NCBI GenBank assembly: GCA_041745535.1
Contig: JBGTIS010000111.1
Span: 1 to 11,658 of the forward strand
Reading direction: 5' to 3'
Length of the DNA: 11,658 nt
Source: JBGTIS01 sp041745535
GTDB lineage: Bacteria; Bacteroidota; Bacteroidia; Cytophagales; Cyclobacteriaceae
A program made the position numbers and the translations under genes. Shown piece by piece: positions 1 to 6,404 of this stretch. Below the pieces are notes generated by a model. It ran no database searches, had not been told where the DNA came from, and saw only the letters and a program-made list of their open reading frames with translations. Numbering within the stretch: the first letter of the stretch is position 1; every line of letters starts with the position of its first letter.

Positions 1-567
1 GGTATGAGTATGGGCGGACTGATTGCACGTTATGCTTTAGCCAATATGGAAAAGCAGCGGCGTACTGCTCATACACTCCAAAACGACCACCAAACCAGGT
101 TGTTCATTTCCCATGACAGTCCGCACCGGGGCGCTAATGTACCACTGGGAATACAATATCTTACCAGAAGCCTGGGGAATTTTGGTATTGGCTTTGGAAC
201 AGGCACCTTCAGAATATCTGCCAGTGATTTTGTAAAGAAACTAAGACAATCAATCAGGTTATTGGACGCGACCGCTACCCAGCAAATGTTGCTGGTGCGG
301 GGTGTTTATGGCAGCGGCCTTAATCCTAGCATTACCATTCGCAATAACACCTTTCTGGATAATGAATACCGTTCCATGATCACTTTCCCAACCAATGCCC
401 AACCCCCTTACCGCATGGTGGCCACCAGTGATGGTTCAGAGTGTCCTCCACCCGTACTAAATCCACACGACCCATTGATCAATATTAGCGGTAATTTCTT
501 TATCTCACCTATGCCTTCGCCGTTTACCCTAACCCGGCCGACGAACAACTTACTGTTGAGTTGGTAA
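1..567 (+). pseudogene. Secreted lipase-like alpha/beta hydrolase, 5' end outside window, disrupted 3' end
   Basis: The window opens inside a gene. The first codons read G-M-S-M-G-G, the GxSxG nucleophile elbow of alpha/beta hydrolases, with the candidate catalytic Ser at bases 7-9. It is followed by LIARYAL and, further on, HDSPHRGANVPLG, as in lipase/PGAP1-like esterases. The oxyanion region and the start lie upstream of the window. The frame runs to a TAA at 565-567, but its last ~20 residues (Pro/Thr-rich, ending LLLSW) look like nonsense, because the same DNA read in another frame encodes a classic T9SS sorting domain ending at 824. I therefore read this as a frameshifted gene, possibly also lacking an internal segment, since no clear catalytic Asp/His part follows the elbow. 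A sequencing error or a living frameshift cannot be excluded. The hydrolase fold call is fairly firm; the substrate is unknown. Confidence 0.7.
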
Positions 568-824
568 GTGAAAATGACACTACTGCCACTGGGGGCGGTT
601 CCGCGTTAAAGATAGCAGTCAATCAAAGTTTTATAGAGAGTCTGAACGGAGAAACAGAGGAATTCAATGTTATACTTTATAATGGGCAACAGGAAGCAGC
701 GGTTGAAAGCACTTCAGAAAACCAGAAAATAAGTATAGATACCAGCAATTTACCTGCGGGCACTTACTTTCTGCACATTTTCTTTCAAGGCGATGTTTCG
801 CGACAACAGGTGTTGCTTGAATAG
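495..824 (+). pseudogene. Out-of-frame T9SS type A C-terminal sorting domain of the preceding hydrolase
   Basis: In the frame starting at base 495 (a stop in this frame sits at 492-494) the sequence reads YAFAVYPNPADEQLTVEL and continues for about 100 residues to a TAG at 822-824. VYPNP at 522-536 plus the closing pattern L-P-A-G-T-Y-F-L-H-I...V-L-L-E is the hallmark of the por/type IX secretion C-terminal domain, which directs export through the outer membrane and is then cleaved or attached. There is no convincing own start: the only initiators are inside the domain (GTG/TTG near 561). It has no signal peptide. It must once have been the tail of the hydrolase at 1-567, whose frame is offset by one base. 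The frame change has to lie between about 495 and 525. High confidence in the domain; moderate confidence that it is no longer translated. Confidence 0.75.
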
Positions 825-850
825 GTAATTCAGGTATTCCTGTAAAATAT

Positions 851-866
851 TAAGCACGCATGCTTA
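851..866. other. Small hairpin downstream of the hydrolase remnant
   Basis: TAAGCA-CGCA-TGCTTA is a perfect 6-bp stem with a 4-base loop, 27 bases after the T9SS-domain stop. A second 6-bp stem, CAGGCA-GGCCG-TGCCTG, lies at 905-921. Neither is followed by a T run, so a termination role is only possible, not shown. Confidence 0.3.
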
Positions 867-989
867 GAGTCACTCGTAGAGGACCCTGAGAGTAAAAATA
901 CCACCAGGCAGGCCGTGCCTGTCGAATAAATATTTCCCTGATATTGTACTTTGCCTGTTCGTGCCTGATATTCACGGAAATTTTTTTCT

Positions 990-2048
990 ATGAACAAAAA
1001 CCAGCAGGATCAGAAGGAAAAACAGGTGCGGACGCCTTTTCGGCAAAGGCTGCCCACCTTACTGAAAAGAGCGGGGCTGGATGGCTTTATACTGGCATTG
1101 CTGCTGGTAATTGTGCTGGCCAAACTGTGGCCGGAACCCGGCGTACAGGAAGGCCCGTTTTCCCTTTCCGAAACAGCCAATTATGGGGTTACGCTTATCT
1201 TCTTCCTGTATGGCCTGCGCCTGAATCCGGAAAAACTCCGGGCTGGGCTCAGCAACTGGCGGCTGCACCTGCTGGTACAGTTTTCCACATTCATTCTGTT
1301 TCCCCTGCTTATTCTGGCAGCGAAAGTTATTTTTGAAAACCCGGATAATTCCCTGCTCTGGCTGGGTATTTTCTTTCTGGCTGCCCTGCCTTCTACGGTT
1401 TCCTCTTCGGTGGTAATGGTATCCATTGCCAGCGGAAATCTGCCGGCTGCTATATTCAATGCCTCTATTTCCAGCCTGCTGGGTATTCTGATTACGCCCA
1501 TGTGGATGGGCCTTTTTCAGGAAGCCGGCGCGGGTAGCTTCGATTTTGGCAATGTGATCACCAAACTGGCTTTTCAGGTATTGTTGCCTGTAATTTTAGG
1601 CCTGCTTCTGCATCGAAAGCTGGGTGCCTGGGCCGAAAAGCATAAAAAGCAACTCCGCTATTTCGATCAGACCATCATTCTGATGATCGTATATACTTCT
1701 TTCTGTGAATCGTTCGATCAGGATATGTTCGCCCCCTATAGTTTGCTGGATATGCTGGTGCTTTCCGCTGGCATGGTGCTGCTTTTCGGCATCGTGTACG
1801 GCCTCATATATCAGCTCAGCAGTTGGCTGCGCTTTAACCGGGAAGATAAGATTACCGCCGTTTTCTGTGGTTCTAAAAAATCGCTGGTGCATGGCACCGT
1901 CATGGCCAAGGTGCTGTTTTCAGGAAACAGTACCATGGGGCTGATGCTGCTACCCATTATGATTTACCATGCTTTGCAGCTCATTCTGGCCAGTATTATT
2001 GCCCAGGCGATGGCACAGCGGAAAGAGAAGGTAATCACAAGAGGATAG
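990..2048 (+). CDS. SBF-like bile acid:sodium symporter family transporter
   Basis: This 352-residue polytopic inner-membrane protein matches the SBF-like (YfeH-type) branch of the bile acid:sodium symporter superfamily in length and in its key segments. A basic N-terminus (residues 1-30) leads into about nine to ten hydrophobic helices starting with DGFILALLLVIVLAKLWPEP. Family-like signatures are FFLYGLRL (71-78), the Ser-rich crossing segment ALPSTVSSSVVMVSIASGN (132-150) followed by N-A-S-I-S-S-L-L-G, and CGSKKSLVHGTVMAK (293-307). The crossing segments are where Na+ and substrate bind in the superfamily. Substrates of this branch are poorly known, so bile acid transport should not be assumed. 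The ATG at 990 follows an A/T-rich leader without a Shine-Dalgarno sequence, as is usual in Bacteroidota. The gene ends with TAG and converges on the PepSY-TM gene at 2133. It appears to be transcribed alone. Confidence 0.88.
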   Translation: MNKNQQDQKEKQVRTPFRQRLPTLLKRAGLDGFILALLLVIVLAKLWPEPGVQEGPFSLSETANYGVTLIFFLYGLRLNPEKLRAGLSNWRLHLLVQFSTFILFPLLILAAKVIFENPDNSLLWLGIFFLAALPSTVSSSVVMVSIASGNLPAAIFNASISSLLGILITPMWMGLFQEAGAGSFDFGNVITKLAFQVLLPVILGLLLHRKLGAWAEKHKKQLRYFDQTIILMIVYTSFCESFDQDMFAPYSLLDMLVLSAGMVLLFGIVYGLIYQLSSWLRFNREDKITAVFCGSKKSLVHGTVMAKVLFSGNSTMGLMLLPIMIYHALQLILASIIAQAMAQRKEKVITRG

Positions 2049-2061
2049 TAGGCGTTGCCTG

Positions 2062-2111
2062 TTAATTGTTATTCGTTATTTGGAATAACCCTAATAACGA
2101 ATACCAATTAA
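2062..2111. terminator. Long palindrome between convergent genes, probable bidirectional terminator or small dispersed repeat
   Basis: TTAATTG (2062-2068), one mismatch, then TATTCGTTATT (2070-2080) pair with AATAACGAATA (2093-2103), one mismatch, then CAATTAA (2105-2111), around a 12-base loop. That gives 18 pairs in a 19-position stem. It sits in the 84-base gap between the stops of two convergent genes, the expected place for a shared terminator. The stem is AT-rich and lacks a good T tract on either side, so a palindromic dispersed repeat is the alternative. Confidence 0.5.
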
Positions 2112-2132
2112 TCTAACCATCTCCTCAAAAAC

Positions 2133-3317
2133 CTATTCCCCACCGCTCATTACTTTTGCGTTCCTTTTCTTCCTTTTTTTTGCCTTTTTCTTCAGTTTAT
2201 TGATCCAGATAATGGTACCGGTAACGGGCAGACTGGTGGCAATGAGGCAGGAAATGAAATAGATGATTTTAGAAAATGTGCCGAATATCTCACCGGTATG
2301 AATGGGTTTGATGGCAGCTGCAATTTGCTCGTTAAGCGGCTTATCGCTGAATTTTTCTACTTTCAGCATGCTGCCACTGTACTGGTCTATTTCTACTTTG
2401 TCGGGAACAGACAGGGCAAAAAATGAGGCTGCCCGATTTTTTCGCACCACTACCACTCCTTTTTCGTCTGTTGGGATAGCAATGTTGTAGTCGCCATCGT
2501 AAGGCAGCACTTCGTGGGTAAGCCGGATAAAATCATCAATCTTCAGGTCTTTGGCACCTGCGCTGCTGGTATCCGAGGTCATGGGTTTTCCGTTACGGCC
2601 GCCAAATACTTCTGCGCCCAGCACATCGCTCAGGCCATTCCGGTACCATTCAAACGACCAGCAAAGTCCGGTAAGGGCCATAATCAACAACATGATCATG
2701 GCATAAAACCCTAAAGCATTGTGCAGGTCATGGTTAATCCTTTTCCAGCTTGCGCTGGTTTTAACTACCAGGCCCTGCCGGATATTTTTCAGTTTTTTAG
2801 GCCACCATAATACCAAACCGGTCAGCAGCAGAAACACAAAAATAATGGTGGCGATGCCCACGATAACCCGACCTATGCTGGTGTCCATTAGTAACCAGCG
2901 GTGCATCCTGAACATAAACATAAAAAACCCCGCTGCCGGACTTTCAGTAGTGCCTTTCAAGGTCGCGGTATAGGGGTCAACCAGGTAATTGGTACCGCGG
3001 CGGTCTTCTTCCGACTGCTTGAAATTAATGGTATACGGCTGGCCGGGGTCATGCGGAATGGTAATGCCATTGAAGCTCCCGCCCACCTCCTGCCGTATTT
3101 TTGCTATAATTTTTTCAGCGGGTAACCTTTGCGCGTTTGCCTTTACTTCAATACGATATTTTTCCGGTTCTATCATTTTCTCTACTTCAGCCATGAACAC
3201 ATAAAGGGTACCGCTTAAACATACCAGAAATAGTATAAGGCCACTGCCTATGCCCATCCAGAGGTGGATATCGTTGAAAAGTTTGCGCCAGCTAAATTTT
3301 TTCTCTTTATGCTTCAT
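2133..3317 (-). CDS. PepSY-associated TM protein, putative siderophore/ferric reductase
   Basis: The 394-residue product has the PepSY-TM layout. TM1 is at about 23-43, a periplasmic PepSY domain at about 50-125 (ending NYLVDPYTATLKG), TM2 at 149-172 (ending LVLWWPKK), TM3 at about 203-222, a second periplasmic region, and TM4 at 350-372 (SLPVTGTIIWI). The tail is Lys/Arg-rich (373-386). His18 (IHLWMG), His139 (MHRWLL), His196/His199 (INHDLHNALGFY) and His340 (KPIHTG) sit at membrane edges, where FoxB-type members of this family bind haem to reduce siderophore iron. The family assignment is firm; ferric reduction is inferred from the family and from the TonB receptor in this window. It is transcribed opposite to the other iron genes and is thus a separate unit. 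TAGCTTTG about 70 bases upstream is a plausible promoter element. It shares its architecture with the gene at 8864-10078 but is clearly diverged from it. Confidence 0.87.
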   Translation of the reverse strand: MKHKEKKFSWRKLFNDIHLWMGIGSGLILFLVCLSGTLYVFMAEVEKMIEPEKYRIEVKANAQRLPAEKIIAKIRQEVGGSFNGITIPHDPGQPYTINFKQSEEDRRGTNYLVDPYTATLKGTTESPAAGFFMFMFRMHRWLLMDTSIGRVIVGIATIIFVFLLLTGLVLWWPKKLKNIRQGLVVKTSASWKRINHDLHNALGFYAMIMLLIMALTGLCWSFEWYRNGLSDVLGAEVFGGRNGKPMTSDTSSAGAKDLKIDDFIRLTHEVLPYDGDYNIAIPTDEKGVVVVRKNRAASFFALSVPDKVEIDQYSGSMLKVEKFSDKPLNEQIAAAIKPIHTGEIFGTFSKIIYFISCLIATSLPVTGTIIWINKLKKKAKKRKKRNAKVMSGGE

Positions 3318-3387
3318 ACCATTATTTCGATCAGAATGATTGTATTGTTCCCTTACAGGTGTTACTGCCAGTGCTTATATAAGCCTG

Positions 3388-3395
3388 CAAAGCTA
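3388..3395 (-). promoter_or_regulatory. Bacteroidota-type -7 promoter element for the PepSY-TM gene
   Basis: On the minus strand this reads TAGCTTTG, an exact match to the TAnnTTTG element, 70 bases before the ATG at 3317. No good TTG -33 element sits at the usual spacing, so the call rests on the -7 motif and its position alone. Confidence 0.4.
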
Positions 3396-3448
3396 TTATT
3401 TTTAATTTTTACGATCACGATCTTCGCTAAACATTTCCGATTTACTGA

Positions 3449-3628
3449 TTGGAATTTAAAATACACAATGTGGGATTATACTTTGAACAGGCACAAAAAT
3501 ACCAAGACAATAACACTAAACAGGTAAATACCGCGGGAAATGCCCTATTCGAAAGCGTGGAGCTGAATGTATATTTTCAGCGGTTTTCGCTGGGCTTTAA
3601 TTATAATTCTTCCATTTACTATTTGTGA
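3449..3628 (+). pseudogene. Remnant of an outer-membrane beta-barrel protein, C-terminal end only
   Basis: This frame is open between a TGA at 3446-3448 and a TGA at 3626-3628, and encodes about 59 residues with no start codon at a sensible place. The protein text looks real, with alternating hydrophobic/polar strands: GLYFEQAQKYQDNNTK, then ALFESVELNVYFQRFSLGFNYNSSIYYL. It ends in aromatic residues, as the last strands of Bacteroidota outer-membrane barrels do. No matching coding frame was recognised upstream (3318-3448), so only the tail survives. It lies in the otherwise gene-free 411-base gap between the PepSY-TM gene and the methyltransferase. The reading is by eye; a chance open frame is the alternative. 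Confidence 0.45.
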
Positions 3629-3728
3629 AAAAAATTGTCAACAATAAAATTATTTAGTGGTTTTAATAAAAAAGGAGGCATATATTTTCTTTTTTTGAAG
3701 AAAGATATAATTTTTTGATTGATAGCCT

Positions 3729-4505
3729 ATGAGCAAATTTAGCAAAGTGATTCCGCGCCCAATAAAAGATTTGGTTAAAAATATAAAGCGAAGAGCTATA
3801 ATGTTTGAACACAGGGGCAACCAGGTGGTATGCCCTATTTGCGGTGCCAGTTTTGCCCATTTCGGAAAATATGGTACTAAGAATCGTACTAATGCCAGGT
3901 GTTATAAATGTGAATCACTCGAAAGACATCGACTTTTGTGGTTGTATTTTAACAACCAAACAGATTTTTTCGAAAGGAAGAATCTGAAACTTTTACATGT
4001 TGCTCCCGAACTTTGTTTATACGCGAAGTTTTCAAAAATGCCCTCGGTTAATTATTATCCCTGTGATCTGTTCCCAGAGCTTTATCCATACAAAGAAGTA
4101 TTTAAAATGGATCTTACCAATATCCACTTTGAGGAGAACTTTTTTGATGTAATTATCTGCAACCATGTGCTGGAACATATTCCAGACGATGCCAAAGCTA
4201 TGGCACAGCTTTACCGGGTTATGAAAAAAGGGGGTTGGGGTATTTTTCAGGTTCCTATCGATTACAAAAGAGAAAAAACGTATGAAGATTTTTCAATAAC
4301 CACTCCCCAGGAAAGGTTCAAAGCCTTTGGACAGAAAGATCACGTTCGCTGGTATGGGCAAGATTATAAAGACCGGTTAAGCGAAGCTAATTTTATTGTA
4401 AAAGAAGATGATTGGGTAAAGCACTTTTCTGATGAGGAAATTCAACGATACAGACTTTCGCCTAAAGAATTGATTTACTACTGCCAGAAAGAAAATGGAT
4501 ATTAA
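3729..4505 (+). CDS. Zinc-ribbon class I SAM-dependent methyltransferase
   Basis: The 258-residue product is soluble with no signal peptide. An N-terminal basic segment (1-30) leads to a four-cysteine zinc-ribbon-like motif, CPIC at 35-38 and CYKC at 58-61, then a Rossmann methyltransferase domain of the Methyltransf_11 type. Motif I is LLHVAPE (88-94), where most relatives have an acidic D-x-G-x-G. The acidic residue after strand 2 is probably in YPCDLF (110-115), and the motif at 144-154, CNHVLEHIPDD, is classic. YRVMKKGGW (162-170) matches the usual L-K-P-G-G turn. The acceptor is unknown; this class often sits with surface-polysaccharide genes, but none are visible here. A TAG at 3723-3725 directly upstream in frame supports the ATG at 3729. 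Composition is AT-richer than its neighbours (20 G/C in 60 bases at 3961-4020, against 30 in 60 at 1141-1200), which hints at transfer. It looks monocistronic. Confidence 0.82.
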   Translation: MSKFSKVIPRPIKDLVKNIKRRAIMFEHRGNQVVCPICGASFAHFGKYGTKNRTNARCYKCESLERHRLLWLYFNNQTDFFERKNLKLLHVAPELCLYAKFSKMPSVNYYPCDLFPELYPYKEVFKMDLTNIHFEENFFDVIICNHVLEHIPDDAKAMAQLYRVMKKGGWGIFQVPIDYKREKTYEDFSITTPQERFKAFGQKDHVRWYGQDYKDRLSEANFIVKEDDWVKHFSDEEIQRYRLSPKELIYYCQKENGY

Positions 4506-4611
4506 TCTTCATTATACCGTTGAATAATATATAACCGCTCAATTCTGGTAATTTGCGTATGACGTACCTAAATAAAAGGTATGCCGATAATCACCAAAAA
4601 AACAAAGCGAT

Positions 4612-6174
4612 ATGCTGAAAGAAGTGACTTTTACCAAAACGGAAATTAAAACTGCCGGAAAGCCAGGCAAGGTTTCAGGAGAAGCACCTTTTAAAGCTAT
4701 TCGTACACTTTATCGAGCAAACAAATGGGCGGGATTGCTGGCTTTCACCGTGGTGTTGATTTGGCTATTCAGCAGTTTGGTTACGCTTGTTGGCAGTCAG
4801 TGGTTTCGGACTGAAATAGCAAAATCAGAAGTATCTGTAACCCCGATTTCTTCTGAATATTTGGGTAAGTCGCTGCAGGAAGTAATGGAAGAAAACAACC
4901 TGAAATCGCTTCGGAATTTCCGGTATGTGGATATGGATGATAAAAAATATATCCAAATCAAAGATACGTATAACCGCCTGCGGTATTATGAGGTGAATAG
5001 CGGGAAAAAACTGACCAAAGGCGATCAGCTTTATGCAGCCTATCTGGCCCGGTATTTTACCGGTGACTGGTCTTCTGCCATTACCCTTGCCCTTGTGGAA
5101 CGCTTTGATGAGCAGTACTCAGCAGAGAACCGATTGCTTCCGGTATACAAAGTATCTTTTCACAATTCCGATGCTACGGATGTGTATGTGGAAACTGAGC
5201 AAAGCCGGCTGGCGGCTGCCAACACGTATACCCAAAGGGTTTTAAGCAACTTTACCAATATATTTCCGAATGGATTATGGGCAGGTAACGCGAAATTTAC
5301 GGTGCCAGGTATGGTACTGCTGGTTTTTCTTATGCTGGTGGCACTTACCGGATTTTTTCTATACGCCTTACAATGGAAGCCATACAAAGCCGCGTTTTCT
5401 TTCAATAATTACCGCCAACCAGCAAAGCACCATCGCAAGGCAGGGCTTGTATTTTCTTTGCTGCTATTCGCGTTCGCTGCAAGCGGCGCTTTACACCTGT
5501 TTGTGAAATCAAATCCTGACGATAGCATTCGTTTTATAAAGAATTCAGTTTTTACTTATGATGAACTAAAGATAAGTACCGCGGAATTGCCTTGGGAAGC
5601 GACAAAAGCGTATAATGCTTCCGTGATTGGCATGCCACAGGGCATTTTTTATCAGCTTTTTAGTAAAAAAGAAAACGGACAGCTACATACCGATTACATC
5701 AATGCTGCAACCGGTGAAATGCTGGCTGATGGAGATTTGATCTATGCCCGGTATCTTGCCAATAAGTTCAAAGCTCATAAAGCCAAAATTGACGCGGGCG
5801 TAAGCTTCAGTTGCTGCATACCACCAGACACCATTCCCGATGGCACCCAGTTGGAAGAAGCTGGCATTATGAATACAACTCATATTACTGATTTCAACAA
5901 GGATTACGATTTTGCCAATAAGAGGCTACCAGTGGTAAAAGTAGCCTATAAAAGTCCCATACAACTGACTTATTTTATTGAAACAGCTTCCAGCCGACAG
6001 GCCATCAGATCCACCACATTAAATCGGTTAGAAGCCGGGATTTCATCCCTGTTTCATGCGGATCAGCTTTCCGGTGCCGTTAGCAAAAATACAGGAACAG
6101 CAGGTTTATTCGTCGCATTAATGGCCTTGCTGTTTATTTCCCTATCAGGTAGCATCTATTACCTCAAATTATAG
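4612..6174 (+). CDS. Tandem-duplicated four-helix PepSY-type membrane protein
   Basis: The 520-residue product has helices at about 40-62, 232-254, 277-297 and 497-517, with two large periplasmic loops. Each half is helix, PepSY-like domain, helix, and the halves resemble each other. RLRYYEVNSGKKLTKGDQLYAAYLARYF matches TDYINAATGEMLADGDLIYARYLANKF. RFDEQYSAENRLLPVYKVSF matches DFNKDYDFANKRLPVVKVAY. VYVETEQSRLAA matches YFIETASSRQAI. The second half has an insert (about 390-425) with a Cys-Cys-Ile-Pro-Pro motif at 401-405. Unlike the two PepSY-TM proteins nearby, it lacks the paired intramembrane histidines; His273/His274 and His295 at helix 3 are the main candidates for any ligand. Function is unknown. 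It may be an accessory or assembly factor for the iron system or a divergent electron-transfer protein. It precedes the TonB receptor on the same strand with a 230-base gap. The ATG at 4612 sits in an A-rich context. Confidence 0.75.
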   Translation: MLKEVTFTKTEIKTAGKPGKVSGEAPFKAIRTLYRANKWAGLLAFTVVLIWLFSSLVTLVGSQWFRTEIAKSEVSVTPISSEYLGKSLQEVMEENNLKSLRNFRYVDMDDKKYIQIKDTYNRLRYYEVNSGKKLTKGDQLYAAYLARYFTGDWSSAITLALVERFDEQYSAENRLLPVYKVSFHNSDATDVYVETEQSRLAAANTYTQRVLSNFTNIFPNGLWAGNAKFTVPGMVLLVFLMLVALTGFFLYALQWKPYKAAFSFNNYRQPAKHHRKAGLVFSLLLFAFAASGALHLFVKSNPDDSIRFIKNSVFTYDELKISTAELPWEATKAYNASVIGMPQGIFYQLFSKKENGQLHTDYINAATGEMLADGDLIYARYLANKFKAHKAKIDAGVSFSCCIPPDTIPDGTQLEEAGIMNTTHITDFNKDYDFANKRLPVVKVAYKSPIQLTYFIETASSRQAIRSTTLNRLEAGISSLFHADQLSGAVSKNTGTAGLFVALMALLFISLSGSIYYLKL

Positions 6175-6404
6175 GTGACAGGCAAATGCGATTTCTATTC
6201 TTTTCAAGCTAAATTATTCAGGTTTCTTATTTTCCTTTTTCTATTGCTATACTATTAATAGTAGTGTTTTACTACTATCATTAGCTATAAAAATAGCCCA
6301 TCAGTAGCAATTGATAGGCACATCTCCCACTGCTACATTCGCATTATTTAAAATAATTCTAAATAATAATAGTGTCAATAACTAACCGCATCAGTTTTAG
6401 CATC
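6175..6404. promoter_or_regulatory. Inverted-repeat-rich leader of the TonB receptor operon
   Basis: This AT-rich gap contains several symmetrical elements. TACTATTAATAGTA (6250-6263) is a perfect 14-base palindrome. It overlaps the stem ATAGTAGT-GTTTT-ACTACTAT (6258-6278). GCTAT-AAAA-ATAGC lies at 6284-6297. CTATCA (6275-6280) can pair with TGATAG (6312-6317), and GTAGCA (6304-6309) with TGCTAC (6331-6336). None is followed by a T run, which favours operator sites or RNA structure over a terminator. No clear TAnnTTTG element was found. Location suggests control of the receptor and its partner. Confidence 0.5.

Larger units (their letters stand above)
3318..3728. other. Gene-poor AT-rich gap
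   Basis: No intact gene is seen here. It holds the leader of the minus-strand PepSY-TM gene (3318 to about 3400), the barrel remnant (3449-3628), and a very AT-rich 100-base leader (3629-3728) before the methyltransferase. That leader includes AAGGAGG at 3672-3678, about 50 bases from the start codon and so unlikely to act as its ribosome binding site. Confidence 0.6.

Noticed and set aside
944..1336. 130-codon plus-strand open frame overlapping the transporter start
   Set aside because: It is a shadow in another frame of the SBF-like gene; the transporter frame carries the family motifs and helices.
3672..3678. Perfect AAGGAGG Shine-Dalgarno-like sequence
   Set aside because: It is about 50 bases from the methyltransferase ATG, no usable start codon lies at proper distance, and Bacteroidota rarely depend on such sites.
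6343..6370. Fur box-like AT-rich repeat (ATTATTTA...TAAATAAT)
   Set aside because: The symmetry is loose, the region is low-complexity AT, and it does not match a Fur consensus well enough to name.
6372..6404. GTG start for the TonB receptor
   Set aside because: The ATG at 6405 directly precedes a standard signal peptide; the 11 extra residues add nothing recognisable.
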